Below, one piece after another: positions 17,935 through 28,609 of a DNA stretch of 64,000 nt. Made by a program: the position numbers and the translations under genes. This stretch comes from Micromussa lordhowensis (taxonomy: Eukaryota > Cnidaria > Anthozoa > Scleractinia > Lobophylliidae). The stretch lies in NCBI GenBank assembly GCA_964020085.1, contig OZ026597.1:17069609-17133608 (forward strand), written 5' to 3'. Positions within the stretch are counted from its first letter, which is position 1; the number at the start of each line of letters is the position of its first letter. The notes below the pieces were generated by a model. It made no database searches. It saw only the letters and a list, made by a program, of their open reading frames with translations, and was not told the origin of the DNA.

Positions 17935-20900
17935 GTAAGGAAAGCGGATTCTAAGTTGTACTAAACTCAAGCAACATATATATCTCAGCTTCCTTCCTTT
18001 TTGTCGGTTGTAGTGTCTCTGTAGCTCAAGGAAAAGGTGTTAAATTGACCCGAGAAAGGACTGTGGAATTCTCTAGTATTCGCCGAAACCGACTACCCGG
18101 GATGGATTTTGTGGTCTATGGCAGAGTTTGCCAGCATACTAAGGTCGACGGAGAAATTGCAAACTCTATAGGTTATGTTGCTTTACGCCTTAAGCCACTA
18201 AACAGTGTAAACCAAACCATCGTGAACTAAATAGTTTAGCTTGAAAATGTCATTCAATTTCACTGATCTCGCGACATCCGTTCCCCTTTCTCATCATTCG
18301 AGAATTGGTAAAAAGATACGAATATATCTTGACTGAGCCTCTTGCTGAGGCTGATCTAAGTTATTATACAAAATGCACAGTGTAACGCTTTTAATTTCTG
18401 CACTAATGGTCAGATATATGCTTTAACCGGATAAGTTAAAGGAAAGGTTTTCTTTCCCCTTAATTTTTGCAGTTTTTAGGGGGTTGAAAGTACAACTGAA
18501 GAAGAGACCATGCGGTTATGAGTAGTCGCAGGAGGTTCGAAACCTCAATTCACGATGAAAATCATTAGTTTATTTACCTTTTCTCTGAAGAAGCATTAAC
18601 ATCTCGTGAGTTTCACTATATTAACTTCCTTGATCATGATTTGATATTTCTGGCTTCAGTTACAGCGCCGCCAGCGACAAACTGTTTTTCATTTTTTTTT
18701 GGACCGTATATGTCTTTTCAGCGATACATGAACCGACTAGTACCGATTCCGCTGATTTGTTTTCACCGGGACTCGTGAAGAACCTTTAGGGAAATAGCGA
18801 TTTAAAGTAAAGCAAACCTCCCGGAGCAAAATCAGAAGGGGCAGAATTCTTCAGCTCTTGCGAACAATGAATCTCATACTGTTTAACAAAGTACTAAAAT
18901 AGACCTTGATTCGACATTCACAAAGTACAACTTACTAAACGCTAAAATCTATTAGCAAAGCTGCTTTTTAGTTAGAAAATTGTTCGCTTTGACTCTGAGC
19001 CAACATTTCAGCTTCACACTTGGATGTTGAGATATCACGTTTCTCACTGAGATGAAACAATATCTGCTGGCATGTTGTTTTCACTTCAGTTCCGAAACTC
19101 AAAGAACACTGTTACATGTTTGTGTTGATCTTATTTTTTGTTGTTTTTAACAGAAGTTCATTGCTCAGGCCTGTGGCATGGTCAACCTATCTCATTTTCG
19201 GGTGATCCTAGCGTAATGCCTTTCTCAGCCCATTCTTCCACTCCATTACTTGATGGACCAACCTCTCTTCAGCAACAAACAGAATATCTGAGTAACCTTA
19301 CCGAAAACGCGACAGAAGACACTTTCCAAGCAGAGGGCTTTCAGCAAAGCACCCAGTTATCTATGTCTCCAGGTCAAATGGGGAGGCTCCTAGAGGCGAT
19401 AACAAGTGGGCAAGAGTTTCCTAGAAGTTCTACCTTAACAAGCCAGAATTCCTCGTCTGGTATATGGCATGCATCTTCGGAGCCTGTTGAAGATACCTCG
19501 GCGGCCTTCGGCATGGCCTCGAATGATCCGAGCTTTTTGGTGACACCCTCAATAAACGGACAGTTTTGTCAAAGCCAGCAAACGATCGTCAGTAGCGCTG
19601 GCATCATACCATCATCAAACTTGGTGACTGGCGGAAGTGATTATACCCCTTCTTATGGCGTTACGCAAAGCATGGGTGACATCGACGGTTGTCCACAGCA
19701 GGGTGTGTCCAGTGACCTGGCTGGGATCAACCCCTTCGATGCTGGGACGGAAATCGACATTGATCGCTATCACATCCCAGATCTGGAGGTGAAGTTTTGT
19801 GACCTGGAAAATCGCGTCTTTGAGAAGCAGCAGAGTCGGAAACACAAACAGGCACGGCAGCGAATCATTAACGGAAAAGTGAAGTTTCTAGTTCGATCTG
19901 AACGCCAGGTGAAAAGCGTTCAAGCCTGGGTCCGTAGAGAAAAAAAGGCAGCCGAGCTAGAAAAGGATACAAATGGTTTGGTGTCGATTGAAGTTGTTTT
20001 CTTGAGGACACTAAAGGATAGCGGAAGTGTAAGTAGTGCCTTCATTGACGTCCATGGCCTTTAAGCGCAAACTAGAAATGAGCAAGTACAAATACGACAC
20101 AAATTAGTTGCTCAGTCATACATGAAGCTTAACTGATGTTCGAATCATAGCTAATTCCATCAATTACCTGTATTCAGTTAGTGCTGTTATGACTGTGTTT
20201 ATTTTTAAATACCCCTCTTGTTCTATCACTGAACTAAATAAGACCTAAAACGCTTGGTCACTGATATTGTCCCACAAAGTACTTTTAAAAAAAAGACAAC
20301 TTTTATGCAAGACTGTTTTTGCCTTTTTTTGGAGAGAGTTTGAGGATACTCATCGTGTTATCAAATTCTGATCTCTACCCTACAGTTAGAGTACCAAGTG
20401 GATCTGGACTCCGTGTACAAGATGGATGGATCAGAAAGACCAGTCTATAAACTGGCAAAAGTTCACACCCAGGAGAGAAATTTGTTTGAACTACTGGTTC
20501 AAATCGTGTTCACTGATAATAAAGTCAGCGATCATATCAAGTCAAAGCCATTCTTGATAAAGACAAAGCGATTGAGTGAAGAACTAATAGGTACGCCATT
20601 TTGAATAATCACTTTAATATTTGAGATCGCTGATTAAAAAAGCTCATTTAGTGTGGCTCATACTTTGAAGTAAGTTTGATCGTGTTTCAATAAATAAAGA
20701 TTGTTTACTGATGACGTCGATGGTGATGACGACGACGACAACGATGACGACGATGATGATGATGAAATGGTGGTGGTGGTGATAATAATGATGATGATAA
20801 TGATGATGATTTTCAGGATCCTTGGCAAGTTTCAGTGTAGTCAATCAGAGTAAGCTTTCTGTGACAGCTTAATTTGTCAGATGGTCTTGTCGTTTGTGGA

Positions 20901-23869
20901 TAAATGCAGAGCAATTCAAGTTGCCAGGGAAGGGACAGGGCATCGGGTTTTAACAGGGTCAGATTTTTGTGCATTTGTTCTGGCACTGGATTAAAATTGG
21001 GTTGTTCGAAAGGTGGATAACGCTATCCACTGGATAAATTAATATCCAGTGGATAGCTTGATTTGTTTTGTTAACACCTATCCACTGGATAGCGATTTAT
21101 TCACTGGTTAGCATTATCCAGCCTTCGAACAATTGGGGCAAGAATAGTAAATCACTTGCCGCTTGCCACAGTAAATCCATTTTCAAAAATTGATAGGAAG
21201 CTGTACACAGAAATTAATCTCCTGAATTTTACACCAGGCTAAGGGTACATGTAATTTAAGGGATTACGAAGCCATCTCATGGGCACCTCAACCAAGAAAA
21301 CTTTATTAATCCACAGATCCTGGCAATCATTTCAAAGAGAAACGCAAGAGGCCTAGCACTTTGCCAACCAGCTCTTTGAGGTGGCTCCAGGGCAAACAAG
21401 CCGTAAAGTACGTTCCTTTACAAAACGAAGCAGACTCTACAGGTAATCTGTACAAATCCTTATGTCACCTGTCATGTTCATTTTGATCGTCAATTGAGTG
21501 AAGTTCTAAAATCGTTTCACGTTTTTTTATTTATAGAGGCAAGGTCGCCATTATCGTCAGTTTCCAATGGCTCCAGAACCTCTCCCTTGAGTTCAGAAGG
21601 TACATTTCATTTTAAGTAAATGCCACTTCTAAACATTTCTTTTACCCACCATAACTCAAACCACAACAGAAATCATATACATCGATTATGGTCCGAGAGA
21701 ACTTTTTTCCTTAATAGCTTAGTTTGGATGATTACTGTTACTATTAATGCTCTTTGGAATTCTAGTGGATTTCTTCTCACGACTAATATTTTTTAACCAA
21801 TTATTCGCCGTTTCTTTATCAAGGTAACACACACCTCGATGAGCTTGTTGTTAATCACTTGAAAGCTCAGGAAGCAAACATTGACTGTCTGAAATTCAGC
21901 TGTATGATTCAGACACCAAGAGGTGACATCGCTTATCACTTGCGACTCACCAACCCTGATTTGTACCAAACCCTAGACGAGGGAGTGGTGGTTGGGTTTT
22001 TTGCCGACGAAGGCGGAGTGGCCACCATTGAACCGCTGAGCAATGAAAATGTATCGCAGGCCGTCATGGCTGGGGTAATCAGTAGATCTGCGTATGTGGA
22101 GGCGCATGCGCCTTCAGAGAGTGACAAAGGTTGGTGCTTTTATGCTTCTGGTAGAAATTATTGTCGAGTTATTGTATTCACACCTTTTGGATACTTTTAT
22201 TGTAGTAAAGCAAGAGTGTCATGAATATTAGTGATTAAATGGTACAAAAGCTCAGAAATTCTCCCATTCACCTGGTTTCCACCAGAGAAATGCTTGCATT
22301 ATATCATCAACTTCTATCATTTTCCAAGTCATTTTAAAACATGCAACTTAAATTGTCATCACATCATAGAAGACAACAGTGACTTTAGTAAAGGCAGGAC
22401 TTGAGTGATTTACCATAAGATGCCTAGATTAGAGGTTCCGTTATAAGAGGGATGGTACATCGCTGAATTTTTATTCTGGCAAAAGAATTTTGAATCAGTT
22501 ATCATGACCTGGGCGCAAGTTCTTTCTCCAAGTTTTCGGTTGATTCAATAGACATGTGTTTATTTACAGGACAAACGGACATCGTTTGTGTTATTGGAAT
22601 GGTGAAAGTACAGATCGTGGGATCAGTTCAGACTGGTGAACGCATCTACGCGTCCACGGACAAACCAGGCACAGGAGTCCCGGAATCCCATCTTCCTCTG
22701 GGGGCGTTCATCATAAGGAACCACACGCTACTTGGAATGGCTATGGAAACATGCAAGTCTCGTTACCATGAAGAGGTCAACTTGGTGAAGAGTTTTGTGT
22801 GCATCGTGTTGGGGATCAACAGTCGCCAACTATCGAACGAAGTGGAAAATATCATGGAAAACATTGACATGGACATCAAGGTAGCCATAGGCAAGTCTAA
22901 CAAGAGAACCTGCCGGCGTAAGTCTTGTTTGTGTTTAGTTTGCAAAACTAGTAATGAAATAATAATGAAACTTTATCAAGACGCAATTTCGTAGCCCAGA
23001 GAAACGTCTTCTCTCCCGTGGACATCATTTTAGATTTTGTAGACTATTCCAAAGACAGAAATGGTGCAATAGTCGTACTCTGGCAATAGCTATTCATCTT
23101 ATTTTTCGATGTACTTCAGCTCTTACCTGCCTTAAGTTAGCAACAAAAATGTAGTGTCATCTTGGAGCTTCTAGTTAAGACACCTAGCCATATACCAGAA
23201 GCTGATGAATCGTATGCCACCTGAACCAATTGCCTTATTCCTAGCCAAAAAAAAATAAAAATAATTCATGGCCAGTTAGCTGGATGATGTTCCTACCTCT
23301 GTGTAGGAGGCTGCTAGGGACATGAGGTGTAGCTGAATGGGTATTTTTTTCCTGAGAATTTAATAGGGGTCAAAACGTTCTGCTAAAGTTCTGCTTCACC
23401 TTTTTTTTTCAGGGATGTTTTTTCTCATAACTGGACTTATTATTTTTCTTGGACTCCTGGGATTCCTTCTGTACGAAGTTCTCACCCCAGGAACTCGCTG
23501 GCGATATTTCTTGTGCCACACTGGGTCCAACAGTGAACAAACCAAAATGACATGTAATTATTCTTCAGACTACGAGGTGCGTTGCCTATTTCACGTAAAA
23601 TTGCTTTTCAAAGCGAGTGTCTCTGTTTTACTTTACTTTACTTACTCAATAAGCCGCATATCTCATGAGAGGATCGAGCAGAGGGCATCCACTGTGTTGC
23701 ACAGAGGAACTTAACAAGGGTTGGACATAGACGATGACCGTGCACAAGATAACATTTGTTGGATGACGATTCAAATTTTAGCAACCATTGAAACTTATTA
23801 GTCCTTTCTCGTATTTTCCTTTCTCTTTCGTCCTTTTATAACTTGATATGAGAGTCTGAACTCTAAAAC

Positions 23870-23920
<51 letters not shown>

Positions 23921-25318
23921 CGATTTTTGTGAATGCGCCTGTATGGGCTGAGATTGCGTTGCAGATGTAAACAGGGGAGGGGCAGGGGAGGCGAAAAACG
24001 CTACTCTCTTCACTCCCCCTCCCAATCTCCGTCTTTGTCCACCCCCTCCCCTCGTTTTACGGCTGCTTTGCATGCTCAACTAACAATACAAAGAATGCAC
24101 GACTAGCCTGATTCAAGAATATTTCGTTTTGATCTAAATAAACTATGGTCTTGTTCTATTGGGATCAACCAGTTGAAAAAGTTGATCTACTAAACCAACC
24201 GAAAACGGTTTTCTCCATTAGAACACGAAAAACCCAACCAACCAGAAACGGTGGATTCCAATAGAACAGGACTTAAGTGACTTCGTTTCCATTAGCAATT
24301 TCACTGCGTATTCACAGATGTATTTAGTTCCTCGATTTGTAATGCGTGTTGTTGAGGTGCGTTATGTGTCGTGCTGAGCGAGGGAAAGTTAACCGTTTAT
24401 TCTCTTCATGTTTGTAGGATATAAACGTCTGTTTTATACCTTTCGACTTCAATAATCTTTTGAGAAAGATACCAACAGGAGAAAGGAGGCCAACGAGATT
24501 TGAAGACACAGGTATGACGCGCAAAGCAAATGCGACTGGATACTAGGAGAAGCGCGATTGACTTTGCCGGGAGATTTTCACTAGTTATTGCTACTATTAT
24601 ACCGTGGAAAAGATTTAAAGGGAGCAAACATTTTTGCGGGTTCCATTTTGAGGGAGACTTCGCAGCTTTGGGAGTTAACGGAGTACATGTATGTTGAAAT
24701 TCGTAATTTGGAAAGACTCCTTTCCAAACGAGGCTGCGTGGCCGAGTGGTCAGCGCGTCGGACTCGTAATCCAGCGGTCACGGGTTCGAGCTCTGACCAA
24801 AGCAAAAAACGTATCATTCAGTGGAACGCTGAAGTGAATTTCCTGCAGAAAGTTGAGCTGAAAAAAGTCTTATGCGCCATTTTAGCGGAAGGCGACAGGC
24901 TCAAAATTGATTTGTGACTTTTAGCAAGACTTCCCGCCGAGCTATAATGGGCTATAGTTGGTCGAGCGATATTAGAAAACCATGGGTTCTGTTAGCTTGC
25001 TAATTATTTCAATGTTCTTGCATATTAGATTCACCGATCTACTTTCTGAACTTCGACCGCTGTGCCTACGGCGGACGCACAGACAGCAGCATGTATTCAC
25101 CGGAGGACGCTAGACCGGTCAGAGGTCCTACTTACCTGGCATCATATGGAAACTGTTCGACAGTATTTTCTTTTATGAGGGATCGTTGGAAGCTGTTTAC
25201 TGGCAAGAACAATTCATATCGAATGCCCTGCTCATGCAATGGCGTTGAAACTTTAGTTTGTAAGTGGATTGTTCTTCTGTTATCCCTCAGCGCTTACTGT
25301 TTCCTTGCATATCATTGA
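17889..25318 (+). CDS. Gene B: membrane protein of unrecognised family, MYRF-like layout
   Basis: Eleven coding exons: 17889-17934, 19154-20028, 20386-20590, 20817-20849, 21317-21442, 21537-21599, 21824-22129, 22570-22917, 23413-23576, 24418-24511, 25029-25318. They join in one frame to 849 residues if the TGA at 25316 is used. Layout: residues 16-210 Ser/Thr/Gln-rich; 225-307 basic, helical-looking; 308-375 block ending KPFLIKTKR; 376-450 Ser-rich linker; 450-667 conserved two-exon module; about 669-690 membrane segment; then a Cys-containing tail. Introns are mostly phase 1. A strong donor (GTAAGT) at 25260 also keeps phase 1, so a further exon may exist outside what I can identify. An N-terminal transactivation-like region, basic block and single late membrane pass suggest a membrane-tethered regulator; that is inference. 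Confidence 0.85.
19154..20028 (+). CDS. Gene B exon 2: Ser/Thr/Gln-rich region and basic segment
   Basis: 875 nt, acceptor TTTAACAG, donor GGAAGT/GTAAGT, phase 1 to 0. The first 190 residues are rich in S, T, Q, G and poor in charged residues, like an activation domain or disordered linker. From about RYHIPDLEVKF onward it is basic and aligns with gene A exon 2 through RREKKAAELEKDTNGLV. The open frame continues 36 bases past the donor before a stop. Confidence 0.88.
20386..20590 (+). CDS. Gene B exon 3: conserved LLVQ / KPF block
   Basis: 205 nt, acceptor CCTACAG, donor ATAG/GTACGC, phase 0 to 1. Contains VDLDSVY, PVYKLAKVHTQERNLFELL and SKPFLIKTKR, matching gene A exon 3. Alternating hydrophobic strands ending in a basic strand would suit the last strands of an Ig-like DNA-binding fold; this is a guess from pattern. 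Confidence 0.9.
20705..20811. repeat. Trinucleotide GAT/GAC/GGT microsatellite next to a splice acceptor
   Basis: About 105 bases of GAT-, GAC-, GGT- and AAT-type triplets ending five bases before the exon 4 acceptor TTTTCAG at 20816. Confidence 0.9.
20817..20849 (+). CDS. Gene B exon 4 (33 nt)
   Basis: Small phase-1 exon between TTTTCAG and GTAAGC, encoding GSLASFSVVNQ across the join. It corresponds in place to the 21-nt exon of gene A. Confidence 0.6.
21002..21132. mobile_element. MITE of about 131 bp, GTTCGAA termini
   Basis: Ends TTGTTCGAAAGGTGGATAA and its inverse TTATCCAGCCTTCGAACAA, with internal GGATAGC / TATCCACTGGATA pairs. A second copy lies at 48553-48676 in the opposite orientation. 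It sits in intron 4 of gene B. Confidence 0.8.
21317..21442 (+). CDS. Gene B exon 5: basic linker
   Basis: 126 nt, phase 1 to 1, acceptor CCACAG, donor ACAG/GTAATC. Encodes a basic stretch (FKEKRKRPST) that could act as a nuclear localisation signal, then SLRWLQGKQAV. No counterpart found in gene A. Confidence 0.75.
21537..21599 (+). CDS. Gene B exon 6: Ser-rich linker
   Basis: 63 nt, phase 1 to 1, acceptor TTATAG, donor GAAG/GTACAT. Ser/Pro-rich; counterpart of the 48-nt exon 4794-4841 in gene A. Confidence 0.75.
21824..22129 (+). CDS. Gene B exon 7: first half of conserved module
   Basis: 306 nt, phase 1 to 1. Includes HLDELVVNHLKAQEANI, DEGVVVGFFADEGG and VMAGVISRSAYVEA. It pairs with 3283-3591 in gene A. 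The pattern of a GVIS step followed (in the next exon) by a VIGMVKV-x(3)-GSV-x-(T/A)-GERIYAS strand is loosely like the processing domains of phage tail fibre proteins; weak resemblance only. Confidence 0.9.
22570..22917 (+). CDS. Gene B exon 8: second half of conserved module
   Basis: 348 nt, phase 1 to 1, acceptor TTTACAG, donor CGGC/GTAAGT. Contains VCVIGMVKV, GERIYAS, PESHLP, LLGMAMETC and SFVCIVLGI. Best-conserved exon against gene A (2641-2985). Ends with a basic KSNKRTCR tract before the membrane segment, as expected for the cytosolic side by the positive-inside rule. Confidence 0.92.
23413..23576 (+). CDS. Gene B exon 9: membrane segment
   Basis: 164 nt, phase 1 to 0, T-rich acceptor, donor GAG/GTGCGT. 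A stretch of about 22 hydrophobic residues (MFFLITGLIIFLGLLGFLLY) precedes LTPGTRWRYFLCHTGS. No signal peptide is seen at the N-terminus, so a type II orientation (N-terminus in the cytosol) is the simplest reading. Confidence 0.9.
23872..23917. repeat. (AAT)n microsatellite
   Basis: About 15 TAA/AAT units in gene B intron 9. Confidence 0.95.
24148..24272. mobile_element. MITE of about 125 bp in gene B intron 9
   Basis: Ends GTCTTGTTCTATTGGGATC and, inverted, GATTCCAATAGAACAGGAC, with an internal AACCAACCGAAAACGGTT block. Confidence 0.7.
24418..24511 (+). CDS. Gene B exon 10
   Basis: 94 nt, phase 0 to 1, acceptor TTTGTAG, donor ACAG/GTATGA. Encodes DINVCFIPFDFNNLLRK... . Same length and phases as 426-519 in gene A. 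Confidence 0.75.
24730..24798 (+). repeat. tRNA-like sequence, anticodon-like CGT; probably a SINE head
   Basis: A-box-like TGGCCGAGTGG, loop CTCGTAA (anticodon-like CGT, threonine type) and B-box GGTTCGAGCTC are spaced as in a tRNA. The acceptor sides (GGCTGCG and ACCAAAG) do not pair and there is no T-run right after, so a functional tRNA gene is unlikely. It lies in gene B intron 10. Confidence 0.65.
25029..25318 (+). CDS. Gene B exon 11: Cys-containing tail
   Basis: Acceptor ATATTAG, phase 1 in. Encodes IYFLNFDRCAYGG, then three N-x-S/T-like sites and a CSCNG motif. Two endings are possible: reading through to TGA at 25316-25318, which adds a hydrophobic tail (WIVLLLSLSAYCFLAYH), or splicing at GTAAGT (exon end 25259, phase 1). 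The phase-1 habit of this gene favours splicing; the hydrophobic tail favours read-through. Confidence 0.65.
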
Positions 25319-25334
25319 GTTGTCAGTTGTAAAT

Positions 25335-25763
25335 TAGCCTGTTCCAGGCTCTCGGTAGTTGGGGACGAGCGAAAACGAGCGAGAAAAAAACGAGGGAGGA
25401 CTAAGGCGAGGAGCGGCGGGAGAGCCTGTAAGACTTTCTTTAACGACCCTCTTCTGGTATAGCAGGAGCTGCTATACCCTCTGATTGGTCAATTTTGACA
25501 GTACTGTCAACACTCCGGCGGTTAAAACATATCTTGTCAATCCAAGTTTACCATCTCGCAATTCCATTCTCTAAGAGCTTGATAGCCAGGTCTCTGGACT
25601 CAAAATTGATAAATCAGAGGGTATAGCAGCTCCTGCTATACCAGAAGAGGGTCGTTAAAGAAAGTCTTACAGGCTCTCCCGCCGCTCCTCGCCTTAGTCC
25701 ATCCTCGTCTTTTTCTCGCTCGTTTTCGCTCGTCCCCAACTACCGAGAGCCTGGAACAGGCTA
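25335..25763. mobile_element. Foldback MITE, 429 bp, arms of about 150 bp
   Basis: Left arm from TAGCCTGTTCCAGGCTCTCG and right arm ending CGAGAGCCTGGAACAGGCTA are near-perfect inverted copies reaching into GGTATAGCAG/CTGCTATACC. AGTTGTAAAT flanks both ends (25325-25334 and about 25763-25772), a likely target-site duplication. Confidence 0.9.
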
Positions 25764-26460
25764 GTTGTAAATCAACAGTTCTGATAGAATTTAAATCCCG
25801 ACCAATTACTGTGAAGAGTAATATAAGAAGATACCGACAAAGTATGTTTATTACAGTATACTTGCATACGGTGGCTGCGCCGCAGTACGGGAGGCAGTCA
25901 AACCCTAGCTGTCCTACCGAAACGACACGATAATATACATTTTTACGCAGCAAACAAAAATAACGACAATGCTCAAGTTGCTCTGGCTTCTTCTTATACT
26001 TAGCTCGAGAATTCTGAGTTTTAAAAATTTGACGAGGAACAACCTATTTTGTTTAAAATACCATAACTTTATCCTGTAGCTGCCTAACGATACTTGACGA
26101 GCAACGAGCGCGTTGCCGAACGTGGACGATCCGTTTTTGGCGCCAAATTGAAACCTTAGCGGCACAAAATGTTTCATATTTACAACTTTCTACAATCCGA
26201 TACGATTTTTGGTATTATGAATCCCCTTTTCGTGAATATTCAATGCCGTCTCCAGTGAGAAAAGTTAACATACATTGACTTCAGGCTTCGCCAGGACAGT
26301 ATTGTTTTTCCCGCCTCCGGACTCCTGATTGCTCAATTTCCAGGCGCGCCAGCCGTATGCAAGGAAGTGACTATTGGCATAGTGTAAACATGAACTTATT
26401 TACTTAGTAGTCCTATATCTTTATCTTGTGTTGACGAGGTTTAGTCATACGTGTGGGTTA

Positions 26461-26472
26461 TTGACCAAGTGT

Positions 26473-26505
<33 letters not shown>

Positions 26506-26607
26506 TTTTTGCGTGTTTATGGACCGAGACGGAGTCGAGGTCTATAAACACGCAAAAAAAAGAACGAGGCCAATATCAAGCCATCTTGACCGAACAAGCT
26601 TGGTCAA
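26461..26607. repeat. Large hairpin (147 bp)
   Basis: TTGACCAAGT...GTCAAGATGGCT...GGCC...TTTTTTGCGTGTTTAT is followed by its near-inverse, ATAAACACGCAAAAAA...GGCC...AGCCATCTTGAC...TTGGTCAA. MITE-like. Confidence 0.8.
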
Positions 26608-26611
26608 TAAA

Positions 26612-26770
26612 GGATTTATTATATGGCTTTCGGGGAAATTTTTCTTGCGGGACAAGGCGGGTAGTCCTGAGCGGGCAAGATAGCTCCATCTTGCGCGCTC
26701 GGGTAGCCAATCACAGCGCAGGATTTCATTCATCTTGCCCGCTCACGGAGCTAGCCATACAATAAATGTA
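26612..26770. repeat. Second foldback next to the 26461 hairpin
   Basis: Outer ends ATTTATTATATGGCT and AGCCATACAATAAAT are inverted; inner GAGCGGGCAAGAT pairs with ATCTTGCCCGCTC. Probably another MITE, or the same compound element. Confidence 0.65.
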
Positions 26771-27473
26771 ATTATAGCCTGCGTAGCTGGCAGATTGTTC
26801 GTGTGTCAAAAAGCTTACCTGATGCTAATAACAATACCACTTCAATATTAACAATTCCCTCGCTGCTCCGCTACCGACACAAGGCAGGCACGCGCAAAAT
26901 CCCGTCTGCAGCTGCGCACGCTAGACTATCATAGTCCTTTTCGGAAAAAAAACAACAGATCCCTATCTCCCCGTTAAGATTTTTCAGACGGTATCCTTTG
27001 CCCCAGGCTTTTCACGACACCTAAGCAGGTAACAGTCAGAAGTTCAGTTAACGGATTCTTTTATTTATAAATTATCATTATTATTGTTATAACCACGAGA
27101 GTAGGGTAAATTACGAAAGACGAAACCAAAACGTACAACTGAGAATGACAATTGTAATGCCCCTTGCTCTGTACACCTAATATCCTAAGACAAGTTAAAT
27201 AGAATGAAACCTCTTTAACACTGAGAGGACAGAACGAACTGTCCATATTATAGACGTCACAGATATAACGTCATTGCCAAAGCCCCACTAATGCTATAAA
27301 GTGTTCTTCAAATGAAAACTGACCCAAGCACGCTCGAGGCGAATCTAAACTGTACAATAAACAGTTAACGAACATCACTGCATCTTGTCCAAGTCAAAGT
27401 GACGCGATTCATGGCGTAATCGTGTTACAGCAGAGAAGTCAATATTACGGGAGTCTTCAACCTAGTTATAAAT
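26771..27473. other. No recognised feature
   Basis: No coding, RNA or repeat signal seen beyond ordinary AT-rich sequence. Confidence 0.5.
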
Positions 27474-27789
27474 TCCGGGGGGACTCCCATGTAAAAAGCA
27501 CGGGGGGGTGCTTGTCGTACCTTTTATGGGTTAAAAAGTGGTTTTAGTATCACTTAGGGTGTTCGGCCTCAAAAGGTCCACAGCGGGAGCTTTTGTGATA
27601 CCTCTTAGGATATTGAGCTAAAAAACAATACGACAGGAGATAATGTGTTGTTTTAGAATTGGGTACCTCTCGAGAGGTGAAAAAAACTTCAAGCCACGCC
27701 CACAAAACAGGATTTTGGTACCTCGCAGGGGTTCTTTTTAAAATGTCCGAAGAGCAGTCTCGTCCTTTTCATATGGGAGTTCCCCGGGG
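27474..27789. mobile_element. MITE of 316 bp with CCGGGGGGACTCCCAT ends
   Basis: Left end CCGGGGGGACTCCCATGTAAAA and right end TTTTCATATGGGAGTTCCCCGGG are inverted. TATAAAT occurs directly at both sides (27467-27473 and 27790-27796), a 7-bp target-site duplication. Confidence 0.85.
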
Positions 27790-28609
27790 TATAAATGGCG
27801 TTGACAGATGCCGCTTCTATTGTACATTTGCATAATAAGACAAGATTGATTAAATTTCATTTGAAACTACAAAGAAATGATCGTTGAGTTACGTGTAAAT
27901 AGTATTGAATATGAAATCATCACTATCTTGTCGTTAATGAAGAGCTTAAGAGGTGAATTTTGCTCTCTGGGTCCGAGATTTTGTGTCCGTTATCCCTATT
28001 AGAGAATGTCCGTATTAAAGGGTTTCATTTACTGAAAATGCTTGAGCATTTTGCCGGGACCAAGGTTTAAACAGTCCTTAATAGAGAGGTGTCTGTAAGA
28101 AGAGGTTCATCAGTATCTGAATTTAACGAAATAACTCAATTTTGACTTCTCACATATATTTTGTGTGTGAAATAAAAATAAACAAAATGTTTGTAAAAGA
28201 TGGATGGAATAGACGTAATATTTTCTTTTGGTTGCTGACGCCTTCAGTGTGAAGTCCAAGGTGCGTCTCCCTCACCACTAGACAACGCGCCCCGCAATCC
28301 TTGCCAAACATATGAAACTGCACCCTTAATGAAAAACATCCCCATTTCCGAGCTATGGACGTCCATAAATCACTAATAATACCGATATTCCTTACTTAAA
28401 AAAAGAACCCGGCCTTAACTGATGCAAGGTTATTTAAAAACCTAAATATATTTCTTGAATTTTTCAATTGTTTTGAATTTGATTTTTTTCAGTTTGGACA
28501 GAAATATACCTTATCAGCTATTCAATCTTTCCTCAGACTTCTTATGAATTGATTTATAAAGGCGAACTACTATTGTTAGAAGCAAAAGGTCGAGACAGCA
28601 GAAAGTAAA

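Noticed and set aside
19615..19845. Minus-strand frame of 76 residues
   Set aside because: Shadow of gene B exon 2.
24730..24798. Functional threonine tRNA gene (CGT)
   Set aside because: Acceptor strands do not pair and no T-run follows; better read as a SINE head.
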